Shown here: positions 6,942 through 14,627 of the stretch, in pieces
How the letters are laid out: the number at the start of each line of letters is the position of its first letter
Position numbering within the stretch: position 1 is the first letter of the stretch
Virus record (IMG/VR): IMGVR_UViG_3300025151_003262
Coordinates: 1-21,427 of that record
DNA: 21,427 nucleotides
Origin: a virus
Direction: 5' to 3' (one strand)
Translations under genes and position numbers: made by a program
Notes under the pieces: model-generated
What the model was told of the DNA's origin: nothing
Seen by the model: the letters and a program-made list of their open reading frames with translations, nothing else
Database searches by the model: none

Positions 6942-7393
6942 GTTTTTTTGGAGATATATTTGCTGGTAGAGCTGAAAAAAAAGCATCTGAATATAATGCA
7001 AAGATTATAGAAAATAATAAAAAAATTAAAGAGCAAGAGGCAGTTCAGATTATGTCTGTTCATAATAATTTTACTCTTCCAAAATTTGATAAGACAGTTG
7101 AACAAATACAAGGCGAAACTAGAGTTGCGTATCTTTCTAGTGGAGCTGCCTTAGAAGGTACTGTGCTTGATACTCTTTATGCACAAGCATTAGAATTAGA
7201 AACAGATAGAGATATTTTAACTTTTAATGCAGAAAATGCAAAAGCAACAAAAGAAAATGAGGCAATTATGATGCAAGCAGACGCAGATCTTCAAAGATGG
7301 CGAGGATCAGTTGCCAAAAAAGCTAGTTACTTTGCAGCGGGTCAAAGTTTATTATCAACAGCAACATCATTAAAAACAGCGGGGATGTACTAA
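6938..7393 (+). CDS. Internal virion (core/ejection) protein, gp14-like
   Basis: This is a 151-residue, mostly helical protein. It opens MSFFGDIFAGRAEKKASEYN, the aromatic/glycine start followed by a charged helix that is usual for gp14-type core proteins. It continues with an AYLSSGAALEGTVLDTLYAQ segment (about 61-80), a marker of this family in podoviruses (S/G-rich turn, then helix). It ends with a small-residue-rich hydrophobic stretch (AAGQSLLSTATSLKTAGMY), as expected for a protein that inserts into or crosses the outer membrane after ejection. In T7, gp14 is ejected first and helps form the trans-envelope channel. The start overlaps the gp13-like gene by 4 nt (ATGA) and the stop overlaps the next gene by 1 nt, so this is a tightly coupled set. 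Confidence 0.7.
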   Translation: MSFFGDIFAGRAEKKASEYNAKIIENNKKIKEQEAVQIMSVHNNFTLPKFDKTVEQIQGETRVAYLSSGAALEGTVLDTLYAQALELETDRDILTFNAENAKATKENEAIMMQADADLQRWRGSVAKKASYFAAGQSLLSTATSLKTAGMY

Positions 7394-9489
7394 TGGCAAT
7401 AAAATTATACAAATCACAATTAGAACCAACAACTAAATCTTCAAATGTAGAAAACAAAGCATTTGCAAGTATGCAAGAGGCTGGATCTATTGGTAGAGCT
7501 TTTAAAGGTATGGTTCAATCTGGAGAAAAACTTTATATAAAACACCAAGATTATAAAACCGATAATGAAATTTTAGAAAAATCTAAAGAGGTTATGAATG
7601 GTACTGATAGTTACGAAGGTTTGAGTTCAATAGAATTAAAAGCTAAACAAATGAGCGACCCAGATAAAGCTCTTCAATACTACAATACAGAATGGCAAAA
7701 AATATTTGATAGTGTCAATGGATCTTTGTCTAACAAAATGGCGCAAAGAAAATTTAAAGATTTTATGACTAAACAAAATATTAAAGATGGTAATTCAATT
7801 AAATTATCAGCAACAAGTAAAATGATTGAAAATCTCCGTGCCAATAAATTAGATGAAATAAATACCAAAGTTAAATCTATAATTTGGGGTAATGAATTAG
7901 AAAGTAAAATAGCAACGAATGAATTAGAGGCAATATATAAAGATGCAAAAACAGTAGAAATTTTTGGTGATAAATTAGATGATATGATTAGATCTACTCA
8001 AAGAGATATTGCTTTTTATGGATATAAAAATGTACCGCTAGATCAAAGAGACAAAGCATTAGAAGAAGCAAAAAAAGATCCAAGATTACAAATAGATGAT
8101 GTTCAAAAATTAATAACTTCTTTTAATGTTAAAAAAACATCCATAGATCATAAGAATAGATCTAATGTTACTACTATGGTAGAAAATGTTAAAAAAGGAT
8201 TTCCTTTAAGTCAAGCTGATTATGAGAATGCTGTTAATATTGCAATCAATACAGAAGATCAAATAACTTTAAATAAATTAGAACAACTTGCAAAAGATGC
8301 AAATATTTACGCTCAGTTAGCAACCATGAGTGTTGGCGAAATTGAAAATAGAAAAAATATTTTACTTGAATTTCAAAAAACAAAGGGAGCTTTAAGTTTA
8401 GATGATACAAATAATTTAAGAATTACAACTGAATATTTATCAAAATTAACAAGTGATTTAAACAAAGATCAACTAATGACAGCCAATGAAAGAAATATTG
8501 GTGTATCTATTCAAGATATTGGATTTGAAAAATTATTAACAGGAGAATTAAAGCCAGAAGATTTTACAGAAAAAGTAAAACAAAGAATTGGAAATGCTTA
8601 TGCCGTAGCAAATCATTATAAAAGGGATGTTGTTTTTTTTACTAATAATGAAAAAAAAGCAATCCAAGCAGCATATCAACAAGCAGATACACCAGATCAA
8701 ATCATTAAATTAACAACGGCATTAGTTCAATCTTTTGGTATGGAAAGCGATAAGGCTTTTGCACAATTTAGTAAAGAAGATAGTTTTTTTGCACATATTG
8801 GAGGATTGGTTATGCAAACAGGCGGAGCTGGAGATAATGTTAAGTTAGCTGTTGAAGGATTTTTATTAATGCAAGGTGAAGAAAATAAAAAAATATATTC
8901 TGTTAAAAACGAAGATAGAGCAAGTGTTGTCGATGAATACAGCTCTGCTTTTTTAATGAACCGAGATACTCAAAATTCAACAATAGAGGCTGCAAATTAT
9001 ATTTATGCAGCTCAATTAAAAAATGCTGGTAAATCTGGTTTTGATGATTTTGACACATTTGCTTATGAGAAAGCATTTAAAATGGCAGCGGGTGCAACTT
9101 ATGTAGCTGGAGTTATGGGATCTAAAAATTTTGATGCTTTTTACGGTGGCTTTGATGAACATAACGATAATAAAGTTTATATTCCAGGATGGTTACAAGA
9201 AGGTAAATTTGATGATGTTGTTAAAACATTAAAAGATCATCCAGAATTAATAGATATGGGTTCAACCAATGGTAAGGCTCCTGTTGATATTAATGGAGAA
9301 CTAATAGATGTATTTGCGGGTGATGCTCCATATTTTATTAGTGTAGGTGATGGAGTTTATTTAATAGGTGTTGGTGATAATCCCAAAGATGTTACTGGTG
9401 AACCAGAGTATTTATTAAATAGTGATGGTGGATATTTCAAACTTGATCTCAATAAAATTAAAGGGGATCTACAACCTTATATACAATAA
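7393..9489 (+). CDS. Internal virion (core/ejection) protein, gp15-like
   Basis: This is a 698-residue protein, close in length to T7 gp15 (about 750). It is highly helical and rich in Lys/Asn/Glu, with no signal peptide, zinc motif or catalytic signature that I can see. The start (MAIKLYKSQLEPTTKSSNVE) and a VPLDQRD..LEEAKKDPRLQ motif near residues 215-240 resemble gp15-type proteins of marine podoviruses. The C-terminal ~90 residues turn more beta-like (APYFISVGDGVYLIGVGDNP). In T7, gp15 and gp16 form the periplasmic and inner-membrane parts of the DNA ejection tube. The gene sits between the gp14-like and gp16-like genes and is linked by 1-nt TAATG overlaps on both sides. T8 and A8 runs at about 8633-8657 do not interrupt the frame. 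The identification leans on gene order. Confidence 0.65.
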   Translation: MAIKLYKSQLEPTTKSSNVENKAFASMQEAGSIGRAFKGMVQSGEKLYIKHQDYKTDNEILEKSKEVMNGTDSYEGLSSIELKAKQMSDPDKALQYYNTEWQKIFDSVNGSLSNKMAQRKFKDFMTKQNIKDGNSIKLSATSKMIENLRANKLDEINTKVKSIIWGNELESKIATNELEAIYKDAKTVEIFGDKLDDMIRSTQRDIAFYGYKNVPLDQRDKALEEAKKDPRLQIDDVQKLITSFNVKKTSIDHKNRSNVTTMVENVKKGFPLSQADYENAVNIAINTEDQITLNKLEQLAKDANIYAQLATMSVGEIENRKNILLEFQKTKGALSLDDTNNLRITTEYLSKLTSDLNKDQLMTANERNIGVSIQDIGFEKLLTGELKPEDFTEKVKQRIGNAYAVANHYKRDVVFFTNNEKKAIQAAYQQADTPDQIIKLTTALVQSFGMESDKAFAQFSKEDSFFAHIGGLVMQTGGAGDNVKLAVEGFLLMQGEENKKIYSVKNEDRASVVDEYSSAFLMNRDTQNSTIEAANYIYAAQLKNAGKSGFDDFDTFAYEKAFKMAAGATYVAGVMGSKNFDAFYGGFDEHNDNKVYIPGWLQEGKFDDVVKTLKDHPELIDMGSTNGKAPVDINGELIDVFAGDAPYFISVGDGVYLIGVGDNPKDVTGEPEYLLNSDGGYFKLDLNKIKGDLQPYIQ

Positions 9490-11999
9490 TGAGTATATTT
9501 TACGATACAAAAAACACAGAAACAATACAACCATACGAAAGTTTAGCCAAAGGCAAAAGAACAGATTTTAGAGATAACTTTTCATCTGCTTGGGATGCTT
9601 TTACAAAAACTGAAATGATCTTATCTGAAATAAACAATTTAGATGAGGCTTATGGTAATATGAATGAAATATTAACTAAAGCGGGTCATTTTTTTATATC
9701 TCCAACTGATCCAAGTAATTATATGGTGGATGATACAGAAGTACCACCTTCAAGAAGATCTTTAGAAGAAGCATATTGGAAACAAATTGCTGAAGTTTCT
9801 GCACAAGATGAAAATTTAAAAAATCTTTTAGTTGAAGCTGGTTTAGATACCCAAGAAAATATGCACAAACTTATTGCAGAACAAAGTCATAGTGCTTGGG
9901 AAAATTTTGCAGATATTTCTGAAAGAGCTACAACAATGGGTAAAGTCGGTGGATTTACTGGTATAGCCTCTGGAGCATTTACAGATCCAGTAATGCTTGC
10001 AACACTACCAATATCTATGATGTATTCTGTTCCAGTTAATTTTAGTAAAGCTGCTTGGAAAGTTGCAAAAATAGAAACAGTATTAGCTGGTATTGCCGAG
10101 ACTGCTATACAATTAAAATCTCAACCTTATAGAAAAGAACTTGGTTTTGAAGATGCTGGTTTAGAAACTGGATTAAAAAATATCGCAATGGTTTCTCTTG
10201 CAGCTGGTACAATTTCACCAGCTTTGTTAGGAGTATTTAAAGCATTTGGTAAAGGTATTGAGGTTGGTAAAAAACATTTATTTAAACTATCTGATGAAGA
10301 GTTAAATACTGTTTCAAAAGAAATGGGAGAAATTAATCCTAAATTTAAAGATGAAACTTTAGATAATCATAAATTACCAGAAAAAGATAATCCTTTTCCA
10401 GACAATAGAGCTGGCAGAACAGAACATAACGAAAGATTAAACGATACTTTAAAAGCAATTCAAAATGGAGAAGATGTAAATTTAGCAGCTCCTAGAAACC
10501 AAACAGTTCCAGATAATTTAGTTCCTCCAGGAAAAATTAAACCTGGAGAATTTTTTGATATTTTTGATAATGATGGAAATATTGTTAATGTTCAAGCTGT
10601 TGCAATAAGTAAAAAAACAGGAAGTATTAAAATAAAATTAGCCGATGGTTCTGAAAGAGTTATATCTATAGATCCAAAATCTTCTGCTTTTCAAAGTATT
10701 AGAAATCCTAATTATGTTATTAGATCTGCTGATTTAAATGCACAAGGTAAGACAGTTTCTCAATTAAAAAAAAAAGAATTAACACAATTAAGAAAAAAAT
10801 TACAAGATAGAAAAAATCAAATGGAAACTGAAGGCACGACTAATCAAGGTGCTTATAGAGATACATTGGAAGATTTAAACTCTATAGATTTTAACATCAA
10901 TAAAGCTACAAACGAAACAAACTCTCCAAATATTAATAAAGCTAATTTTAATAAAAATGAAAGTAAGTTAGCTGAAGATTTAGAAAATGTTAAAGATTTT
11001 GATGTACCAAGTGAAGCAGCTTACAGAAATCAAGCCTTAAATAATGAAGTATCTATGTTTGACACATCTACTTCTTCTTCCATTAAAAGTGGAGCCGAGG
11101 CTGGTGCTGCTGCCAAAACATCGCCAACAGTATTATCTGATAAACTCCAAGATTTAACTAAAGGATCCCAAAAAACAGACGCAACTCCAGTATCAGTTTT
11201 AGCCAAAGCTAATACTGTTCCACCACTATTTCGTGGTTCTAAAACTAATAAAGTTGGTGATAAAAGTGCCATAACTAAAAAGGTAATATATCATAAATCC
11301 GATGATTTCAATACGATCTACAATACATTATCTAAAAAAATTGAGGATGTTAAGAAAGAATTACAACCTATAGCAACAAAATATAATGGCGATTTAAAGG
11401 CAAGAGTAAAAGAGTTAAAAGAGTTAAATAAAAAAACAAATAAAGGAATAAAAGCAGAGCATATTTCTGATTATTTGGGTGCTAGAATATCAACAGATAC
11501 AATATTAGAGGCTAAACTAGCAGTAGCAGAAATTAATAAAAAATATAAAATTATTGGTGGTATTGATGATTTTTTAACTGATGCTGGCAGAGCTGGTAGT
11601 GAGTATAGAGCTATTCATATCCAGGCTTTAACTAATGATGGTTTTACATTTGAAATACAAATTAGAGTAAAAGATTTAGACCCATTAACAGAACAATCTC
11701 ACACTATTTATAAAAAGAAAACATGGGCGGAAAAAGAATACACAGACGCAGAATATAATAAAATTGTAAAAGAAGAGGCGGAAATAAATAAAAAATTAAA
11801 AGCTAAATATTTTGAAATAAAAGATAAAGAATTTATTAAATTAAATAGCGATGATCCTTTAGATTTTCCAATACCTATCGGTCAAAGAGTAGATGATGCT
11901 ACAGGCGAAAAAGTAGCTCTAACTAAAACAGCAAGAGAATTATTTGAAGAAGAAGGCAAAACTAAAACAATGTTAGAAAGATTGAAAGATTGCGTATGA
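9489..11999 (+). CDS. Ejection-type internal protein with C-terminal RelA/SpoT-like domain
   Basis: This is an 836-residue protein in the slot of the N-terminal half of gp16. Residues 1-260 are a helical region with hydrophobic Gly/Ala-rich segments (GGFTGIASGAFTDPVMLATL, about 154-173; NIAMVSLAAGTISPALLGVF, about 231-250) that could meet a membrane. Residues about 270-590 are a polar linker with a small beta island near 350-400. Residues about 590-745 look like a RelA/SpoT nucleotidyltransferase domain: R639-V-K641 and K649/K652 (ATP side), D661-Y-L-G-A-R666-I (metal), E705-Y706-R-A-I-H710, E722-I-Q724-I-R726, and H738-T-I-Y-K742. The family makes (p)ppGpp, (p)ppApp or pyrophosphorylates tRNA. 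The canonical G before Y706 is E here. No lytic transglycosylase motif is seen. The start overlaps the gp15-like stop by 1 nt and the stop overlaps the next gene by 4 nt. Activity and delivery into the host are inference. Confidence 0.7.
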   Translation: MSIFYDTKNTETIQPYESLAKGKRTDFRDNFSSAWDAFTKTEMILSEINNLDEAYGNMNEILTKAGHFFISPTDPSNYMVDDTEVPPSRRSLEEAYWKQIAEVSAQDENLKNLLVEAGLDTQENMHKLIAEQSHSAWENFADISERATTMGKVGGFTGIASGAFTDPVMLATLPISMMYSVPVNFSKAAWKVAKIETVLAGIAETAIQLKSQPYRKELGFEDAGLETGLKNIAMVSLAAGTISPALLGVFKAFGKGIEVGKKHLFKLSDEELNTVSKEMGEINPKFKDETLDNHKLPEKDNPFPDNRAGRTEHNERLNDTLKAIQNGEDVNLAAPRNQTVPDNLVPPGKIKPGEFFDIFDNDGNIVNVQAVAISKKTGSIKIKLADGSERVISIDPKSSAFQSIRNPNYVIRSADLNAQGKTVSQLKKKELTQLRKKLQDRKNQMETEGTTNQGAYRDTLEDLNSIDFNINKATNETNSPNINKANFNKNESKLAEDLENVKDFDVPSEAAYRNQALNNEVSMFDTSTSSSIKSGAEAGAAAKTSPTVLSDKLQDLTKGSQKTDATPVSVLAKANTVPPLFRGSKTNKVGDKSAITKKVIYHKSDDFNTIYNTLSKKIEDVKKELQPIATKYNGDLKARVKELKELNKKTNKGIKAEHISDYLGARISTDTILEAKLAVAEINKKYKIIGGIDDFLTDAGRAGSEYRAIHIQALTNDGFTFEIQIRVKDLDPLTEQSHTIYKKKTWAEKEYTDAEYNKIVKEEAEINKKLKAKYFEIKDKEFIKLNSDDPLDFPIPIGQRVDDATGEKVALTKTARELFEEEGKTKTMLERLKDCV
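10766..10775 (+). repeat. A10 homopolymer run upstream of the RelA/SpoT-like domain
   Basis: Ten consecutive A bases encode part of LKKKE at about residues 426-429 of the 836-residue protein. A slip of one base backward reaches a TAG at 10808-10810, and a slip forward reaches TAA at once. Polymerase or ribosome slippage would therefore make a protein of about 430-440 residues without the nucleotidyltransferase domain. Whether slippage occurs cannot be told from sequence. Confidence 0.5.
11256..11730 (+). other. RelA/SpoT-like nucleotidyltransferase domain coding segment
   Basis: This segment encodes residues about 590-747 of the protein at 9489. Its order of motifs (RVK...K, D-x-x-G-x-R, x-Y-R-x-x-H, E-x-Q-x-R, H-x-x-Y-K) and their spacing match the synthetase domain of RelA/SpoT homologues and small alarmone synthetases. 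There is no HD hydrolase domain, TGS or ACT domain, so this is a synthetase-only form. The domain is fused to a structural protein instead of being free-standing. Confidence 0.7.
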
Positions 12000-14533
12000 G
12001 TAGTTTTAAACAATGTATTATTAATGGTTTTAAAGAAGGTTTAATTAGTGCTGAACAAGCTGATAAATTAAATAAAAATTTAGACGAAGTTACCGAATTT
12101 TATCAATTTAGAAAAGGGTTAAGCAAATCAGAGGCGGAAAGAGCAGCTGCTAAAAAAACATACGATGAATTAAAAATAGAAGAAGCTAACAAATTAAGAA
12201 TTACCTTAGCACAAAAAGCAAAGATTGATGAAATAACTACTTTATTTGCAACCTATAGAAATGCAAATGGTGAAATAGACATGGCTAATGCTTATAGATC
12301 TCTTTATGCCGTAGATCAACACGCTTTAACTCCAAATATAGAAAATCAAATTATTAATGAGGGAAATAAAGCAAATAAATTTATGGTAAATGTTTTAGAG
12401 CAAATGAGATATAAATTAGGTGGTAGGCAAACCAAACTTCAAAAAGCTACTTTAAGATTAGTGGTTAAAGAGCTAATGGGAGAAAATACTGGAAATGTAA
12501 ATGCTAAACAATTAGCGGATGCCTGGAGACAAACAGCTGAACATTTAAGAAAAAGAGCCAATAGTTTTGGTATGAAAATATTATCAAGAAAAGATTGGGG
12601 ATTACCACAATTACACGACACATTATTAGTTAAATCCGTTTCTAAAGAAGATTGGATTGATTTTATTTTACCTAAATTAGATTTAGATAAAATGGTTAAT
12701 GAAACAACTGGTTTACCTTTTAATGATAAAACAATTAGACAAGCATTAAGTGGAGTTTATGATAATATTTCAACAGAAGGAATGGCAACCTTTAAACCAG
12801 GAACATCTGCTTATGGTAGAGCTTTACATAATAGAAGATTAGATCATAGATTTTTAGCTTTTAAAAGTGCTGACGATTGGATGGAATACCAAACAAGATT
12901 TGGTTCTCCAGATCCATTTAAAACAATGCTAGAGCATATCAACGGTATGTCGAGAGATATTGCTATGCTTAAAATACTTGGACCAAACCCAGACGCAACG
13001 CATACTTGGGCGTTAGGTATGATTAAAAAACAAATGAAAATTGATGCAGCTGCGGAGGCACAAGGTAAATTTAAAAGAAAAAAATTAAATAAATTTAGAA
13101 ATGAAGAAGATAGAACTAATTGGATTATAGAAAATATAAATAATTTATACGCACACCATAAAGGAACTTTACACAAACCTATTGATGGATTTTTTGGAAG
13201 AACTTTTGCGGCTTTAAGGCAGTTATTAACTTCTGCACAATTAGGAGGTGCTGCAATTATGGCAATTACTGATTTTCATTGGTCGAGAATGACTGCTAAA
13301 TTTAACGGTTTACCAGCAACTAAAGCTAATGCAACAGCCGTAAAATTACTAGCTGAAGGGATTAAAAAAGATAAAGCTCTAGCAAGAACAGCAATTAGAC
13401 TTGGATTAATAACTGAAAGTTGGAATACTATTGCTGGTGTTCAAACTAGATACTTAAATGATGTAGAGGCTCCAGTTTGGTCTAAAAGAGTTTCTGATTT
13501 TGTATTAAGAGGATCTGGATTATCACACATAACTCAATCTGGTAAATGGGCGTTTGGTATGACAGTAATGGGAGAGCTTGCAGAACAAAGCGGAAAATCA
13601 TTTAATAAATTAGATCCAAAATTATCAGCACAATTAAAAAAATATGGCATAGGAGCTGATGAATGGGAAATTATTAGAACAACAAAATTATATGATGCTG
13701 GTGCAGATGAACCAACAATGATTGGTAAAGGTGCTACTTTTTTAAGACCAGACGATATTCATGCTAGAGCTGATTTAGATGAGGCAACAAGAGAATTTTT
13801 AACTACAAGGTTAATGACTTATGTTACTAATGAAACTAACTTTGCTGTACCATCATCATCTGCAAAAGGTAGAGTAACTTTAGCTGGATCTTCTCAACCA
13901 GGTACACTTAAAGGCGAATTAATGAACTCTGTTTTAATGTATAAAAACTTTCCAATAACATTAGGAATGACACATTTGAATAGAGGTTTTCAACAAAAAG
14001 GATTAATGGGTAAAGCTAAATATTTAGTACCTATGATTATTGGTGGTGCTGTTATGGGTTCTTTAGCTTATGAAATAAAACAAGTTGCAGCTGGTAAAAA
14101 ACCAACTTCTCCAGAAAATATGAATACTAGATATTGGATGAATGCTATGGTTTATGGTGGTGGATTAGGAATATTTGGTGATTTCTTATTTTCAGATCAA
14201 AATAGATATGGTGGATCTTTTAGTAAAACATTAGCTGGACCAGTAGCATCTTTTATTGGGGATGCTATCAATTTAACATTTGGTAATGCAGCTCAACTTT
14301 TAACTGGAGAAAAAACTAATGCTGGTAAAGAGCTTGCAGCATTTATTCAAAGATATACTCCTGGATCATCCCTTTGGTATACAAGATTAGCTTATGAAAG
14401 ACTTATAATGGATACACTTGAAAAGTTAATAAATCCTAATTTTGACAAAGATAATAGAAGAAATATTAAAAAATTAAAGTCTCGAACTGGACAAGAATAT
14501 TGGTGGAAACCAGGAGAAATAACACCAAATTAA
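11996..14533 (+). CDS. Large internal virion (ejection) protein, gp16 C-terminal-like
   Basis: The start chosen is ATG 11996, which overlaps the preceding stop as ATGA; a TTG two codons upstream is open but less likely. The protein has 845 residues. The N-terminal third is charged and helical (MSSFKQCIINGFKEGLISAE start). The middle has a hydrophobic segment at about 401-428 (ALRQLLTSAQLGGAAIMAIT). Further Gly/Ala-rich hydrophobic stretches lie near 678-697 (VPMIIGGAVMGSLAYEIKQV) and 715-735 (NAMVYGGGLGIFGDFLFS). The last 60 residues (SSLWYTRLAYERLIMDTLEK ... GQEYWWKPGE) are a strongly conserved ending of large core proteins in marine podoviruses. T7 gp16 (about 1,320 residues) spans the inner membrane during ejection; here the role appears shared with the upstream 836-residue protein. 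No catalytic motif is recognised. Confidence 0.75.
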   Translation: MSSFKQCIINGFKEGLISAEQADKLNKNLDEVTEFYQFRKGLSKSEAERAAAKKTYDELKIEEANKLRITLAQKAKIDEITTLFATYRNANGEIDMANAYRSLYAVDQHALTPNIENQIINEGNKANKFMVNVLEQMRYKLGGRQTKLQKATLRLVVKELMGENTGNVNAKQLADAWRQTAEHLRKRANSFGMKILSRKDWGLPQLHDTLLVKSVSKEDWIDFILPKLDLDKMVNETTGLPFNDKTIRQALSGVYDNISTEGMATFKPGTSAYGRALHNRRLDHRFLAFKSADDWMEYQTRFGSPDPFKTMLEHINGMSRDIAMLKILGPNPDATHTWALGMIKKQMKIDAAAEAQGKFKRKKLNKFRNEEDRTNWIIENINNLYAHHKGTLHKPIDGFFGRTFAALRQLLTSAQLGGAAIMAITDFHWSRMTAKFNGLPATKANATAVKLLAEGIKKDKALARTAIRLGLITESWNTIAGVQTRYLNDVEAPVWSKRVSDFVLRGSGLSHITQSGKWAFGMTVMGELAEQSGKSFNKLDPKLSAQLKKYGIGADEWEIIRTTKLYDAGADEPTMIGKGATFLRPDDIHARADLDEATREFLTTRLMTYVTNETNFAVPSSSAKGRVTLAGSSQPGTLKGELMNSVLMYKNFPITLGMTHLNRGFQQKGLMGKAKYLVPMIIGGAVMGSLAYEIKQVAAGKKPTSPENMNTRYWMNAMVYGGGLGIFGDFLFSDQNRYGGSFSKTLAGPVASFIGDAINLTFGNAAQLLTGEKTNAGKELAAFIQRYTPGSSLWYTRLAYERLIMDTLEKLINPNFDKDNRRNIKKLKSRTGQEYWWKPGEITPN

Positions 14534-14551
14534 TTATAGACACTATGGATA
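14531..14551 (+). promoter_or_regulatory. Candidate phage RNA polymerase promoter P2
   Basis: GACACTATG (14539-14547) repeats the nine bases found in P1 before the capsid gene. TAAT at 14531-14534 lies six bases before CACTAT, the same spacing as in the T7 promoter (TAAT-n6-CACTAT). The bases between differ from both T7 and SP6. Initiation would fall near 14547-14548, about 80 nt before the tail fibre start, giving the fibre region its own transcript. The first bases of the motif also form one arm of an inverted repeat. Confidence 0.5.
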
Positions 14552-14594
14552 AATTTTAATAAAGAGAAACATAGTGTAGGATTTTAGTGCCTAC
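14540..14594 (+). promoter_or_regulatory. Two overlapping stem-loops in the tail fibre leader
   Basis: ACACTATG (14540-14547) and CATAGTGT (14570-14577) are a perfect 8-bp inverted repeat with a 22-nt AT-rich loop. GTAGG (14576-14580) and CCTAC (14590-14594) form a second hairpin with a 9-nt loop. The two share bases 14576-14577, so full formation of one limits the other. This is the arrangement of an attenuator or a DNA operator overlapping P2. There is no terminal T-run. The remaining bases up to 14627 are plain AT-rich leader, with no strong Shine-Dalgarno before the fibre ATG. Confidence 0.55.
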
Positions 14595-14627
14595 AAATCA
14601 CTTTCTCACAACCTAAATATAAAAATT

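Noticed and set aside
8633-8657. T8 and A8 runs in the gp15-like gene as a programmed frameshift
   Set aside because: The frame continues for hundreds of codons to a normal 1-nt junction with the next gene, and such runs are frequent at this base composition.
11990-11998. TTG at 11990 and TTG at 6459 as true gene starts
   Set aside because: Better starts lie downstream in frame: ATG 11996 with an ATGA overlap, and GTG 6489 with GGAGA six bases before it.
9489-14533. Lysozyme or lytic transglycosylase domain in the core proteins
   Set aside because: I searched by eye for the catalytic Glu-Ser and downstream Gly-rich motifs and found no convincing set; a profile search would be needed to exclude a diverged one.
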